The notes beneath the pieces were generated by a model. That model ran no database searches, was not told the DNA's origin, and saw only the letters and a list, made by a program, of their open reading frames with translations. This document shows, one piece after another, positions 19,180 through 27,250 of a stretch of 32,372 bases of DNA. Within the stretch, counting starts at the first letter, position 1, and the number at the start of each line of letters is the position of its first letter. The stretch covers positions 1 to 32,372 of the forward strand of contig CAUJFK010000300.1 of assembly GCA_963169175.1 (NCBI GenBank), written 5' to 3'. The DNA is from Acidobacteriota bacterium (GTDB taxonomy: Bacteria; Acidobacteriota; Blastocatellia; Pyrinomonadales; Pyrinomonadaceae). Position numbers and translations under genes: made by a program.

Positions 19180-19540
19180 AATTGGAACAAAAGTGAACAA
19201 GAAACTTGAACAGAGCGTTAAGGCCGATCAGTATAGCTATAATGTTGCCTGGTCAGAAATTGACGGTGTGTTCATCGGCCGCGTAACCGAGTTTCCGTCG
19301 CTGGCGGCCCATGGCAGTACTCAAGAAAAGGCACTTCGCGAGATACGCACTGTTGTCGGATTTGTTCTCGAAGACCTGTCGAAGGAAGGCGCGGAGATAC
19401 CTGTTCCACTCGGAAAGCGTACCTTCAGCGGTAAGCTCAACCTAAGGATGCCGAAGGAATTACATCGCCGTCTTGCTATCGAGTCTGAAATCCAAGGAGT
19501 TTCACTTAATTTCCTGATCAACTCCAAGCTGCAACGATGA
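19157..19540 (+). CDS. hicB: HicB-like antitoxin
   Basis: YSYNVAWSEIDGVFIGRVTEFPSLAAHGSTQEKALREIRTVVGFVLEDL plus C-terminal RHH-like KLNLRMPKELHRRLAIESEIQGVSLNFLINSKLQR. Alternative GTG start at 19193. Confidence 0.85.
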   Translation: MRATLRPRIGTKVNKKLEQSVKADQYSYNVAWSEIDGVFIGRVTEFPSLAAHGSTQEKALREIRTVVGFVLEDLSKEGAEIPVPLGKRTFSGKLNLRMPKELHRRLAIESEIQGVSLNFLINSKLQR

Positions 19541-19714
19541 ATCTTCATAAATATCGAAGCAAACGTCGCGATTGACACAGACTCGCTCTCCGATTCCGAA
19601 AAAGAAGAAATGCTTAATCAAAATTCCGGAACTGCTGTCCGATACCGGCTGCTTACAATATCGCGCTGTTGACGACTTAGTGGAATTCGCGTTCAATTGG
19701 CTTCGGCTCCGCGC

Positions 19715-19720
19715 TATAAT
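19715..19720 (+). promoter_or_regulatory. Candidate -10 box (TATAAT) for the second TA module
   Basis: Perfect TATAAT 9 nt upstream of the antitoxin ATG at 19730; the -35 is weak. Confidence 0.4.
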
Positions 19721-19729
19721 GTTCTTGGT

Positions 19730-19936
19730 ATGACCCAAACTCAAGCTACAGCAGAGGTTTTTTGGACGGCATTTCAGGCGCTGAAACCCGGCGAACGCGA
19801 TGCATTTCTCGCGAAACTTATGCAGGATGAAAAGCTGGCGGAAGACCTTCGGTACGCGAGCGTCGTCCGAAAGCGGAAGAAGGAGCCGACCGTTTCTCTC
19901 GATGACTATCTTGCGACTCGTGCAAAAGGAAAGTGA
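19730..19936 (+). CDS. Putative antitoxin of RelBE/ParDE-type module
   Basis: Small ORF MTQTQATAEVFWTAFQALKPGERDAFLAKLMQDEKLAEDLRYASVVRKRKKEPTVSLDDYLATRAKGK; TGATG overlap with the downstream toxin. Confidence 0.75.
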   Translation: MTQTQATAEVFWTAFQALKPGERDAFLAKLMQDEKLAEDLRYASVVRKRKKEPTVSLDDYLATRAKGK

Positions 19937-20208
19937 TGCCGTACCGCATTGTACTTTCGCGTTCCGCAACAAAGGAGCTGGCCGGCCTGCCGAACAAAAT
20001 TCACGATAAAGTGGTTGAGCGTTTGCGGAAGCTTGAAACTGAGCCGCGCGGTCGGGGTTGCGAGAAGCTGAGCGGACTTGAAGCCTATAAACTGCGCATA
20101 CGCGATCTTCGCATCGTTTTCGAGATACACGACAAAGCTCGCGAAGTTCGCATCGTAATGGTCGATGATCGAAAGCAAGTTTACAAAAGGCTCCGCCGTA
20201 AATCATGA
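19936..20208 (+). CDS. RelE/ParE-family toxin
   Basis: MPYRIVLSRSATKELAGLPNKIHDKVVERLRKLETEPRGRGCEKLSGLEAYKLRIRDLRIVFEIHDKAREVRIVMVDDRKQVYKRL is typical of the RelE fold family. Confidence 0.93.
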   Translation: MPYRIVLSRSATKELAGLPNKIHDKVVERLRKLETEPRGRGCEKLSGLEAYKLRIRDLRIVFEIHDKAREVRIVMVDDRKQVYKRLRRKS

Positions 20209-20308
20209 CCGTAGTTTTCGACCAGACTTTGGTGCAACCTTTGATCCAGGGTTGAAACTCCAGAAATATCGAACCAATTCGTCCAAAATATCGTAGAATC
20301 ACCTTGTA

Positions 20309-20956
20309 ATGTCGAAAAAGTTTAATACAAATCCGCTTGATCCGGCGTTTCCGGAGAAGGCAAAGGCGGTTGCGGCGGCTGAGACGGCCGATCAGGGTGG
20401 CGTTTATACGGCGCCGCAGAAAACGCCGTACAGTACTTCCGAGTTTCCTACGCGGCCGCCGAGCGTGACCGAGGACGAGACGCGGCGATTTGCCGACGCC
20501 GATTTTCAAGCCTACTCTTTTCAGGGCGGACAAACGCCGGTTGCATATCAACCGGCGCCGCTGACCGGCATGAACCGGGCATCTGATCGAAAAGTTGCGA
20601 AAACCGGAATCCCTGAGAAATGGCTGATCGGATTGCCGTATTTGCCGTTTTGGATCGGTTTTGTCGCCGGCCTGATCCTGCTTTTCGTCATCCCAAAGGA
20701 AGAGAATAAGGTCCGCTTCCACGCGGCACAGGGTTTTGCTGCACAGGTGGCGATCATGATCGTAAGCGCAATACTTGGGTTTATCGGCAATGTGACCGAC
20801 TCAAATTTTGGCAGCTTTCTTTTCGGCGCGGTGACAACCGTAATGATGATCGTCTTCGCGATCAAGGCATGGAAGGGAAAGCCGGTACACATTGAGGTGA
20901 TCGACGATCTGACCAATTGGTTCGAAGACAAGATCGGGCCGATCAAGGGGTCATAG
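20309..20956 (+). CDS. Membrane protein, DUF4870-like/uncharacterised
   Basis: Long polar N-terminus, then LPYLPFWIGFVAGLILLFVIPKEENKVRFHAAQGFAAQVAIMIVSAILGFIG and a further TM segment. Confidence 0.65.
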   Translation: MSKKFNTNPLDPAFPEKAKAVAAAETADQGGVYTAPQKTPYSTSEFPTRPPSVTEDETRRFADADFQAYSFQGGQTPVAYQPAPLTGMNRASDRKVAKTGIPEKWLIGLPYLPFWIGFVAGLILLFVIPKEENKVRFHAAQGFAAQVAIMIVSAILGFIGNVTDSNFGSFLFGAVTTVMMIVFAIKAWKGKPVHIEVIDDLTNWFEDKIGPIKGS

Positions 20957-20963
20957 AATATCT

Positions 20964-21425
20964 ATGTACTGTGAACGATGCGGAAAACATATCGATGACG
21001 CTTTGAATTTCTGCAATTCGTGCGGAGCTCAGATCAAAAAGGAGAAAGGCGAGAAACAGACTGTTCTGACGGCGCTGATCACCGCCCTGATCGTAGTGTC
21101 CACAGCGGGCCTCGGCGTCCTTGTCGGGCTAATGGCGATCTTGCTCGACAAGCTCACCAACCCCGAACCCGCATTCGTTTTCGCCGGTTTCTATCTTGCG
21201 ACGCTCTTTGGAATAGCGTTTATGATAATGAAGCAGATCTCAAAGTTGATCGACATAAATCTTAGGACAAACGAGAACAACGGGCCGCAAATGTCCGGTC
21301 GCGATGAACCGCTTGTCCAACTTCCTCCGCGTTCGACCAATCAATTGGAAGAATTTCGCCAACCCGCAAGCGTAACCGACAGCACAACGAGAACTCTGGA
21401 TAAAATTCCGGTCCGTGAACGTTAA
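20964..21425 (+). CDS. Zinc-ribbon domain membrane protein
   Basis: N-terminal [29 protein letters not shown] (CxxC...CxxC) followed by two TM segments. Confidence 0.85.
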   Translation: MYCERCGKHIDDALNFCNSCGAQIKKEKGEKQTVLTALITALIVVSTAGLGVLVGLMAILLDKLTNPEPAFVFAGFYLATLFGIAFMIMKQISKLIDINLRTNENNGPQMSGRDEPLVQLPPRSTNQLEEFRQPASVTDSTTRTLDKIPVRER

Positions 21426-22153
21426 TTGTTCCCGCCGAATACTTCGTTCAACACTTCCGCATATTCAAGTAACGCCGTTTCTCCGTCGCCGGTGTAGATC
21501 GATCCGTGCATTGATGCGACGGTCGCGGGTTTCAATGCAGCAACGCGTTTTAAGGTCGCGTCGGTTTTCGGTGTATAAGGCAAATAGTCGGCAAGCGGGC
21601 TTGCCTGCATTTCCAACATCGCCTGACGGACCTGGCCGGTAACGCTGTCGGATGTGATCGCCGCAACATCGCCGTTTTGATGAAGAATATCGGACGAAAA
21701 AAGCACACCCGCGGTCGTGTCGAACAACAGTCCGGCTTCCCAATTGTGCGGAACATGCGGCGTCACAAGATACCTAAAGTTGTGATTACCCGTCGAGAAT
21801 TCCTCGCCGTCGTTCATGCCTTTCGCAGGATTTGCCGACGCAAAATCATCCACGCTAACCAATTTTGCGACCATGCTGCACACTGCCGTTGCCCGCGGTG
21901 CGATCGCTTGCCATTCATTCAGCGAACCGCACTCGTCAGCCTCAAAATGGCTGAAACCTATCCAGCGCAACGTCGCCGGATCGATCAGCGTTGCTACCGC
22001 ATCTTTAACAAGCGGAAACAATGCCCTCATCCCGGTGTGAAAAAGCAGCGGCTCTTCATCACGGACAAGAAACTGGCTAAATCCGAGGTTTGCTTCGGGA
22101 ATAAAAGTATTGATCCGATATATGTCTGGTGCGATTTCATTGATGGTAGTCAT
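21422..22153 (-). CDS. MBL-fold protein of the flavodiiron/ODP type (oxygen-binding di-iron-like), no flavodoxin domain
   Basis: [15 protein letters not shown] resembles the HxExD di-iron motif; [27 protein letters not shown]. The 243-aa length excludes a flavodoxin module. Confidence 0.75.
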   Translation of the reverse strand: MTTINEIAPDIYRINTFIPEANLGFSQFLVRDEEPLLFHTGMRALFPLVKDAVATLIDPATLRWIGFSHFEADECGSLNEWQAIAPRATAVCSMVAKLVSVDDFASANPAKGMNDGEEFSTGNHNFRYLVTPHVPHNWEAGLLFDTTAGVLFSSDILHQNGDVAAITSDSVTGQVRQAMLEMQASPLADYLPYTPKTDATLKRVAALKPATVASMHGSIYTGDGETALLEYAEVLNEVFGGNN

Positions 22154-22236
22154 CTTGGCCTCCTCGCGATCACCGTGGTTCGGGATCTTGTTCTAATACG
22201 CGTATTGATAAACCGAAATGTATCTGACCCCACGAT

Positions 22237-22311
22237 GCGGAAGCCCAACCGTTAGGAAGGGCTTAACACTCAACGATACAATTAAGCCCTTGCTAACGCG
22301 CTGGCTTCTGC
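22237..22311. repeat. REP-like imperfect palindrome
   Basis: GCGGAAGCCCAACCGTTAGGAAGGGCTTAA (22237-22266) versus TTAAGCCCTTGCTAACGCGCTGGCTTCTGC (22282-22311): 24/30 complementary positions by hand. Confidence 0.85.
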
Positions 22312-22321
22312 ACGTGCAAGC

Positions 22322-24022
22322 TTAGGCAACGGCTTCGATCTCAATCGGCGGCACTCCGCGCTCGCGCCTTATTTTTAAGAATGCGGTCACGACCAAATAG
22401 ATCGCAAGGCAGATCAATGCAAGCGACGCGATGCCATTTACCAGTTTGATATCAAAACCGGTCGAAGCGGTCAAATTTCCCCAAACGAGCAACGCCAAAG
22501 CCCACAGGGTTATCACCAGGACGAACAGCATTGGCAAAAGCGTAAACGCGATCCGCTTTCTGGCCTGGTGCAGCCAGACAGTTATCGACAGAAGCGTTAG
22601 CGCCGCAAGCAGCTGGTTTGACGCTCCGAACAGCGTCCAGAAATCTAGCCACGAGCCGGGCTTTGCGAAAAAGATGAGCACGAAAGGTATCGCAACCGTG
22701 CCGAGCGTGCCGATTATCGCACCAGCACGGCCGGGAATTCCGCACAGTTCCTGAACAATATAACGGCCCAGCCGCATCGAAACATCCAGCGTGTCAAAAA
22801 TAAAAGTCGAAAACGCCATTGCGCCAAACGTGATCGCAAATTGCAGATTTTCCTTGCCGATAACCAATGTAAGAAAATTGCCGATGCCGTTGCCGTATAT
22901 CTTGCCGGGCGATAACGCCTTGCCATCCGGTCCAACGAGCATGTCGCTTGCGGCGATCATCACCGTCACAAGTGCGATAAAAGCAACAAAACCTTCGGCC
23001 AGCATTCCGCCGTAGCCGACCGGACGCGTGTGCGATTCCTTTTCGATCTGTTTAGAGGTCGTACCTGAACAAACCAATCCGTGAAAACCCGAACAAGCAC
23101 CGCAGGCGATAGTTACGAAAAGAAATGGGAAAAGCATTCCGGTCATTCCACCGATGTCTAATGACTTGAATGCCGGCTGCTGGATCGAATAGCCGCCAAA
23201 GAAAACACCGATCACGCCGACCGCGATCGCCGCGTACAGCACGAAGCCGCCAAGATATCCGCGTGGCTGCAGCAATGACCAAACGGGAACGAGCGACGCC
23301 GCGATGCAGTAGATCAGGATCAGCACCGACCAGCTCAAATGGCTGAACGAGAACACATACGAAAACTGCGTCCCCAAATAAGAAAGCGCAAATGTTGCCG
23401 GAACGAAAATGACGGTAACGAGCCACAACGGCGGTTTCAAAAATCGTTCGACAAGGCCGAGGATGATCGAAAGTCCAAGATATGCAATGCTTGCAAACGC
23501 AACCGCGCCGCCCGGATTGAACCTGGTTTCGCCCGCAATAGCTTTGTCGCCCGAAACAAACGTTCCGGCCGTAATGTCAGTAAACGCGACGATCACATAA
23601 ACCAACGCGATCCAGATAAACGCCATCATCGCCCTGCCGGCGCCGGAACCAAGTTTCTCTTTCGTGATCTCGGCAACCGACTGTGCTCCGTGGCGGACCG
23701 ACAACGCAAGAGCCGAAAAATCATGCACCGCACCAATCAGGACTACGCCAAGCGCGATCCACAAAAGACACGGCAGCCAGCCGAACGCCACACAAGCAAT
23801 GATCGGCCCCGCGATCGGCCCCGCCGCCGCGATCGCGCTGAAGTGCTGGCCGAACAAATAAAACGGCCTAGCCGGCACAAAATCCTCACCGTCATTAACC
23901 GCCACCGCCGGCGTCTCGCGGCTGTCATCCAACTTAAACTGCCGCGTTATCCAACGCCCATATCCGAAATAGCCGATAACCAGCCATGCGAGAAAAGCTA
24001 TTGCGAGCAAAATCAACGTCAT
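22322..24022 (-). CDS. cstA: Carbon starvation protein CstA-like transporter
   Basis: FVPARPFYLFGQHFSAIAAAGPIAGPIIACVAFGWLPCLLWIALGVVLIGAVHDFSALALSVRHGAQS is the CstA signature; many TM segments. Confidence 0.96.
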   Translation of the reverse strand: MTLILLAIAFLAWLVIGYFGYGRWITRQFKLDDSRETPAVAVNDGEDFVPARPFYLFGQHFSAIAAAGPIAGPIIACVAFGWLPCLLWIALGVVLIGAVHDFSALALSVRHGAQSVAEITKEKLGSGAGRAMMAFIWIALVYVIVAFTDITAGTFVSGDKAIAGETRFNPGGAVAFASIAYLGLSIILGLVERFLKPPLWLVTVIFVPATFALSYLGTQFSYVFSFSHLSWSVLILIYCIAASLVPVWSLLQPRGYLGGFVLYAAIAVGVIGVFFGGYSIQQPAFKSLDIGGMTGMLFPFLFVTIACGACSGFHGLVCSGTTSKQIEKESHTRPVGYGGMLAEGFVAFIALVTVMIAASDMLVGPDGKALSPGKIYGNGIGNFLTLVIGKENLQFAITFGAMAFSTFIFDTLDVSMRLGRYIVQELCGIPGRAGAIIGTLGTVAIPFVLIFFAKPGSWLDFWTLFGASNQLLAALTLLSITVWLHQARKRIAFTLLPMLFVLVITLWALALLVWGNLTASTGFDIKLVNGIASLALICLAIYLVVTAFLKIRRERGVPPIEIEAVA

Positions 24023-24027
24023 TGTGA

Positions 24028-25215
24028 TCAGGCATTTCCAGTGATTTGGACAACCGGATTTGTTTCATTATCGGATGAAATTACCGGCCTATTGAACAGG
24101 TTCATGTATGGCTGGTAAATAAAAAGCCGATTTCTCTTTTGGCCCGTCATTTCCTGTAGTAAGCCGAACTGAACCAACTGATTCACGAGTTTGTTGGCTG
24201 TATGAAATGTTGTTTGAATATTGGTTTCAACACTTTTTATGCTGGTGACGGGTTGGCCAAACAACTGATCCAAAAGCTTTAACGCATTTGCACTCCGACC
24301 TCCTGCCTTTTCTATTATCCGTATGCGATGAGTCTCCCTCATATCAAGGATTTTCCTGGTCGTATCGGTCGCCGATTGGCTTACTTCAACAATTCCCCGC
24401 AGAAAAAACTTGATCCAGCCTTCCCAGTTGCCGTCATTTCTCACCGCCATTAGGCGATCGTAATACTCTGAGCGATGTGCTTTCAAATAATAGCTCAAAT
24501 AGAGGAGCGGACGATGTAATATTTCGCGTTCGCAGAGCAGCAGGGTTATTAACAACCGCCCAACTCTTCCATTGCCGTCAAGAAACGGATGAATAGTTTC
24601 GAACTGGGCGTGGGCAAGCGCGCATTGTATAAGTACCGGATACGAATCGTCATGCAAGAACTTTTCGAGGTCACCAAGTGCGGCCGTCATTTCATGGACC
24701 GGCGGAGGGACAAAGGCGGCGCCGGAAAGGCCTGAGTTGGCTGGCCCGATCCAGTTTTGACTTTTGCGAAACTCTCCTGGATTTTTACCTTCTCCCCTGA
24801 CACCCTTGAGCAACTCGCCGTGGATCTCTCGAATCAGCCGCAGGCTCAACGGAAGTTCGCTCAATCGACCGATCCCGAAATTCATGGCCCTAACGTAATT
24901 GACCACTTCATGTACATCTTTTGGAATATCGTGCCCATAAGCATCGATCTCGAATTGAAGTACGTCCTCAAGCGTGCTTTGCGTCCCTTCGATCTGCGAA
25001 CTGAGCACTGCTTCATGCTTAACGTACATCGCGACGAAAGGATCGGGATTTGGCAGAACCGATGTCACACCATCAAGCCTTCCTAAACACCGGTCAGCTT
25101 TTGACAACAGAAGAGTTAGTTCGTTGTCATACTCGATCGGCGGGCTTGGAGGTAGCGGCTCCGGGATGAATGCGCGATAATTATTTGCTTGTCGTATGTA
25201 TCGTCCGGCTCTCAT
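24028..25215 (-). CDS. Fic family protein with C-terminal winged-helix-like region
   Basis: HPFLDGNGRVGRLLITLLL (HPFxxGNGRxxR); N-terminal SSQIEGT matches the (S/T)xxxE(G/N) inhibitory motif; C-terminal NALKLLDQLFGQPVTSIKSVETNIQTTFHTANKLVNQLVQFGLLQE. Confidence 0.95.
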   Translation of the reverse strand: MRAGRYIRQANNYRAFIPEPLPPSPPIEYDNELTLLLSKADRCLGRLDGVTSVLPNPDPFVAMYVKHEAVLSSQIEGTQSTLEDVLQFEIDAYGHDIPKDVHEVVNYVRAMNFGIGRLSELPLSLRLIREIHGELLKGVRGEGKNPGEFRKSQNWIGPANSGLSGAAFVPPPVHEMTAALGDLEKFLHDDSYPVLIQCALAHAQFETIHPFLDGNGRVGRLLITLLLCEREILHRPLLYLSYYLKAHRSEYYDRLMAVRNDGNWEGWIKFFLRGIVEVSQSATDTTRKILDMRETHRIRIIEKAGGRSANALKLLDQLFGQPVTSIKSVETNIQTTFHTANKLVNQLVQFGLLQEMTGQKRNRLFIYQPYMNLFNRPVISSDNETNPVVQITGNA

Positions 25216-25261
25216 TGATCTTATTCAACTTTCGTAGAATTTAGAACTTTTTTATACACGC

Positions 25262-25293
25262 TTATTGTAATTTCTGCAAGGAAAGTACAATAA
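25262..25293. promoter_or_regulatory. 8-16-8 inverted repeat between divergent fic and thioesterase genes
   Basis: TTATTGTA (25262-25269) / TACAATAA (25286-25293), perfect dyad. Confidence 0.4.
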
Positions 25294-25304
25294 CAATGAA
25301 TTAA

Positions 25305-25769
25305 ATGCAAAGAAATTCACTCCAAGTACAATACTCGCCGAACAGCATCTGTTTCGGCTGCGGGCCGGCGAATGAGAAAGGGCTACATATCAAGAGCTAT
25401 CCGGAAAATGGCGAGGTCGTGGCGGAGTGGCATGCGGAACCGCATCATCAGGCGTTTCCGGGAATGTTGAACGGCGGAATTATTGGCGCACTGCTGGATT
25501 GCCATTCAAACTGGACGGCGGCTTACTACCTGATGAAAACCAACAACAAGGACAAGCCCGACTGCACCGTTACCGCCGAATTTCACGTAAAATTGCTCAG
25601 GCCAACGCCGTCCGATGCGACTATTCACCTTAAGGCAAGAGTGGTCGAGGGCACTTTAAAAAAGGCTGTCGTCGAGGCGGAACTGATCGCGAACGACAAG
25701 GTCTGCGCCACCTGCCGCGGAACCTTCGTCGCCGTCGAAGAAGGCCACCCGGCCTATCATCGGTGGTGA
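25305..25769 (+). CDS. PaaI-type hotdog-fold thioesterase
   Basis: CFGCGPANEKGLHIKSYPENGEVVAEWHAEPHHQAFPGMLNGGIIGALLDCHSNWTA...TVTAEFHVKLLRPTP. Confidence 0.9.
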   Translation: MQRNSLQVQYSPNSICFGCGPANEKGLHIKSYPENGEVVAEWHAEPHHQAFPGMLNGGIIGALLDCHSNWTAAYYLMKTNNKDKPDCTVTAEFHVKLLRPTPSDATIHLKARVVEGTLKKAVVEAELIANDKVCATCRGTFVAVEEGHPAYHRW

Positions 25770-25787
25770 ATGAATGAACAAGTCCGT

Positions 25788-26405
25788 TTATTCGCACAGA
25801 TTCGCGTCATTCGCGGGCAAAACTCTTTCCATCTGCTGAGTAAAGTCGGCCGTAAGATCAAGTTTCTTGAGCCAGTCGATCTGCTCTCTCATCAATGCGG
25901 GAAGATGGACAACATCAGACAACGCATAATCTACCAGGTCTTCCGTCCAAATACCGTCCCATTTGCGGTTGAATTTCGCTCGCTGCGATTTATCGAGATC
26001 GACGGCGAAGTAGCGATAAAGCGTCTCGGCAAGCGATGCTGATTGGTTCGCACCGCGGGTCAACACCTTTTCGGCGATCATTGTGTCAAAGACGTTGTGG
26101 ACCTTAACACCAGCCTCGCGCAGGAAATCAAGATCGAATTTGGCGTTGTGAAATATCTTTACAATCCGCTCATCCGCAAGAATTTCGGCAAATGGGCCGA
26201 GGCCGACGCCTTCGCTGAGGGGTACCAGCACGTTGAATTTGCCGTCTGAAAATTGAATCGAAAAAAGCCTGCCGTATTTCGCACTCAGGCCGGATGTTTC
26301 GGTATCGCACCCGAGAGCATCCGCATTGCGGATACGCGCAAGCGCGTGCTCGGCCTCCTCATCTGTCCGTGCGACAAATATTTCCACATCTGCGATTGTA
26401 GTCAA
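25788..26405 (-). CDS. RNase D-like DEDD 3'-5' exonuclease (single domain)
   Basis: LGCDTETSGLSAKYGRLFSIQF, IFHNAKFDLDFLREAG, VDYALSDVVHLPALM; no HRDC extension. Confidence 0.9.
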   Translation of the reverse strand: MTTIADVEIFVARTDEEAEHALARIRNADALGCDTETSGLSAKYGRLFSIQFSDGKFNVLVPLSEGVGLGPFAEILADERIVKIFHNAKFDLDFLREAGVKVHNVFDTMIAEKVLTRGANQSASLAETLYRYFAVDLDKSQRAKFNRKWDGIWTEDLVDYALSDVVHLPALMREQIDWLKKLDLTADFTQQMERVLPANDANLCE

Positions 26406-26459
26406 CTGAACTGAAAGGCGAAAATGTATTATCCTTTAAATATTTGCGACCTTTGAATA

Positions 26460-27113
26460 ATGCGTACAACTATAACCGAAACCGAAGCACGCATCCTCGG
26501 CAGCCTTGTCGAAAAACAGTTGACAACGCCTGAGTATTACCCTTTGACGCTCAACGCCCTTACCGCCGCCTGCAATCAGAAAAGCAATCGCGATCCGGTA
26601 ATGTCGCTGGACGAATCGGCAATTCTAGCCGCGGTCGATGACCTGCGTGATAAGAATCTTGTCTATCTTTTCTATGGCAGCGGCAGCCGCACCGTGAAAT
26701 ACAAGCACATGCTGCCGAATGTTTATGAACTTGAGCCCTCCGGCGTGGCGTTGATCGCTCTGCTCTTGCTCCGCGGCCCGCAAACGGTGGGCGAACTGCG
26801 CGGCCGCTCCGACAGGCTGCACGAGTTCTCGAGTTTGCAAGAGGTCCAGGATACGCTTGAAGAATTGGCAGGACGAAGTGAGCCGCTCGTCGTCCGGCTG
26901 GAGAGGCAAGCGGGGCAGAAAGAAGCAAGGTATGCTCATCTTTTGTCCGGTGAGGTGAATACAGAAAGCCTGCCGGCACGGCCCCAGGCAGCTACATCGG
27001 GTGCAGGATCCTCCGAAAAGGCATCTGAGTTGGAAGCGGAGGTAAAGCGATTGTCCGATGACCTGCGGACACTCCGTGAAGAATTTGACGCCTTTCGGCA
27101 GCAGTTCAGCTAA
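26460..27113 (+). CDS. YceH/DUF480 family protein
   Basis: EARILGSLVEKQLTTPEYYPLTLNALTAACNQKSNRDPVMSLDE...LLLRGPQTVGELRGRSDRLHEFSSLQEVQDTLEEL; coiled-coil C-terminus. Confidence 0.96.
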   Translation: MRTTITETEARILGSLVEKQLTTPEYYPLTLNALTAACNQKSNRDPVMSLDESAILAAVDDLRDKNLVYLFYGSGSRTVKYKHMLPNVYELEPSGVALIALLLLRGPQTVGELRGRSDRLHEFSSLQEVQDTLEELAGRSEPLVVRLERQAGQKEARYAHLLSGEVNTESLPARPQAATSGAGSSEKASELEAEVKRLSDDLRTLREEFDAFRQQFS

Positions 27114-27250
27114 AAAGTCAGTACCACCTCGCGTGAGCGGGTGGGTTCTTATAACCAACTAGCCCAAGAACCCACCCGCTAACGCGAGGTGGTACTGACC
27201 AAACCATAGCCCAAGAACCCACCCGCTAACGCAGGGTGGTACTGACTTTT
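27112..27250. repeat. Three-unit REP-like palindromic cluster filling a convergent intergenic region
   Basis: Unit A (27112-27150, top strand GTCAGTACCACCTCGCGTGAGCGGGTGGGTTCTT) and inverted units B (27161-27199) and C (27208-27246), AGCCCAAGAACCCACCCGCTAACGC..GGTGGTACTGAC. B and C differ at two positions. Confidence 0.95.

Noticed and set aside
19541-19680. Possible readthrough extension of HicB after TGA (IFINIEANVAIDTDSLSDSEKEEMLNQN...)
   Set aside because: Only about 43 codons remain open after the stop, likely enough by chance; HicB-like proteins plausibly end at ..NSKLQR and no domain motif spans the stop.
23811-23840. Short GATCGGCCCCGC tandem repetition inside cstA
   Set aside because: It encodes the conserved GPIAGPIIA segment of CstA, so protein constraint explains the repetition.
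23339-24118. 259-aa + strand ORF opposite cstA
   Set aside because: It is rich in Arg/Asn/Asp with no family motifs and lies fully antisense to a strongly supported CstA frame.
27112-27250. CRISPR-like array interpretation of the three repeat units
   Set aside because: There are only three units, one inverted, with very short non-uniform spacers and no cas genes; the structure is palindromic/REP-like.
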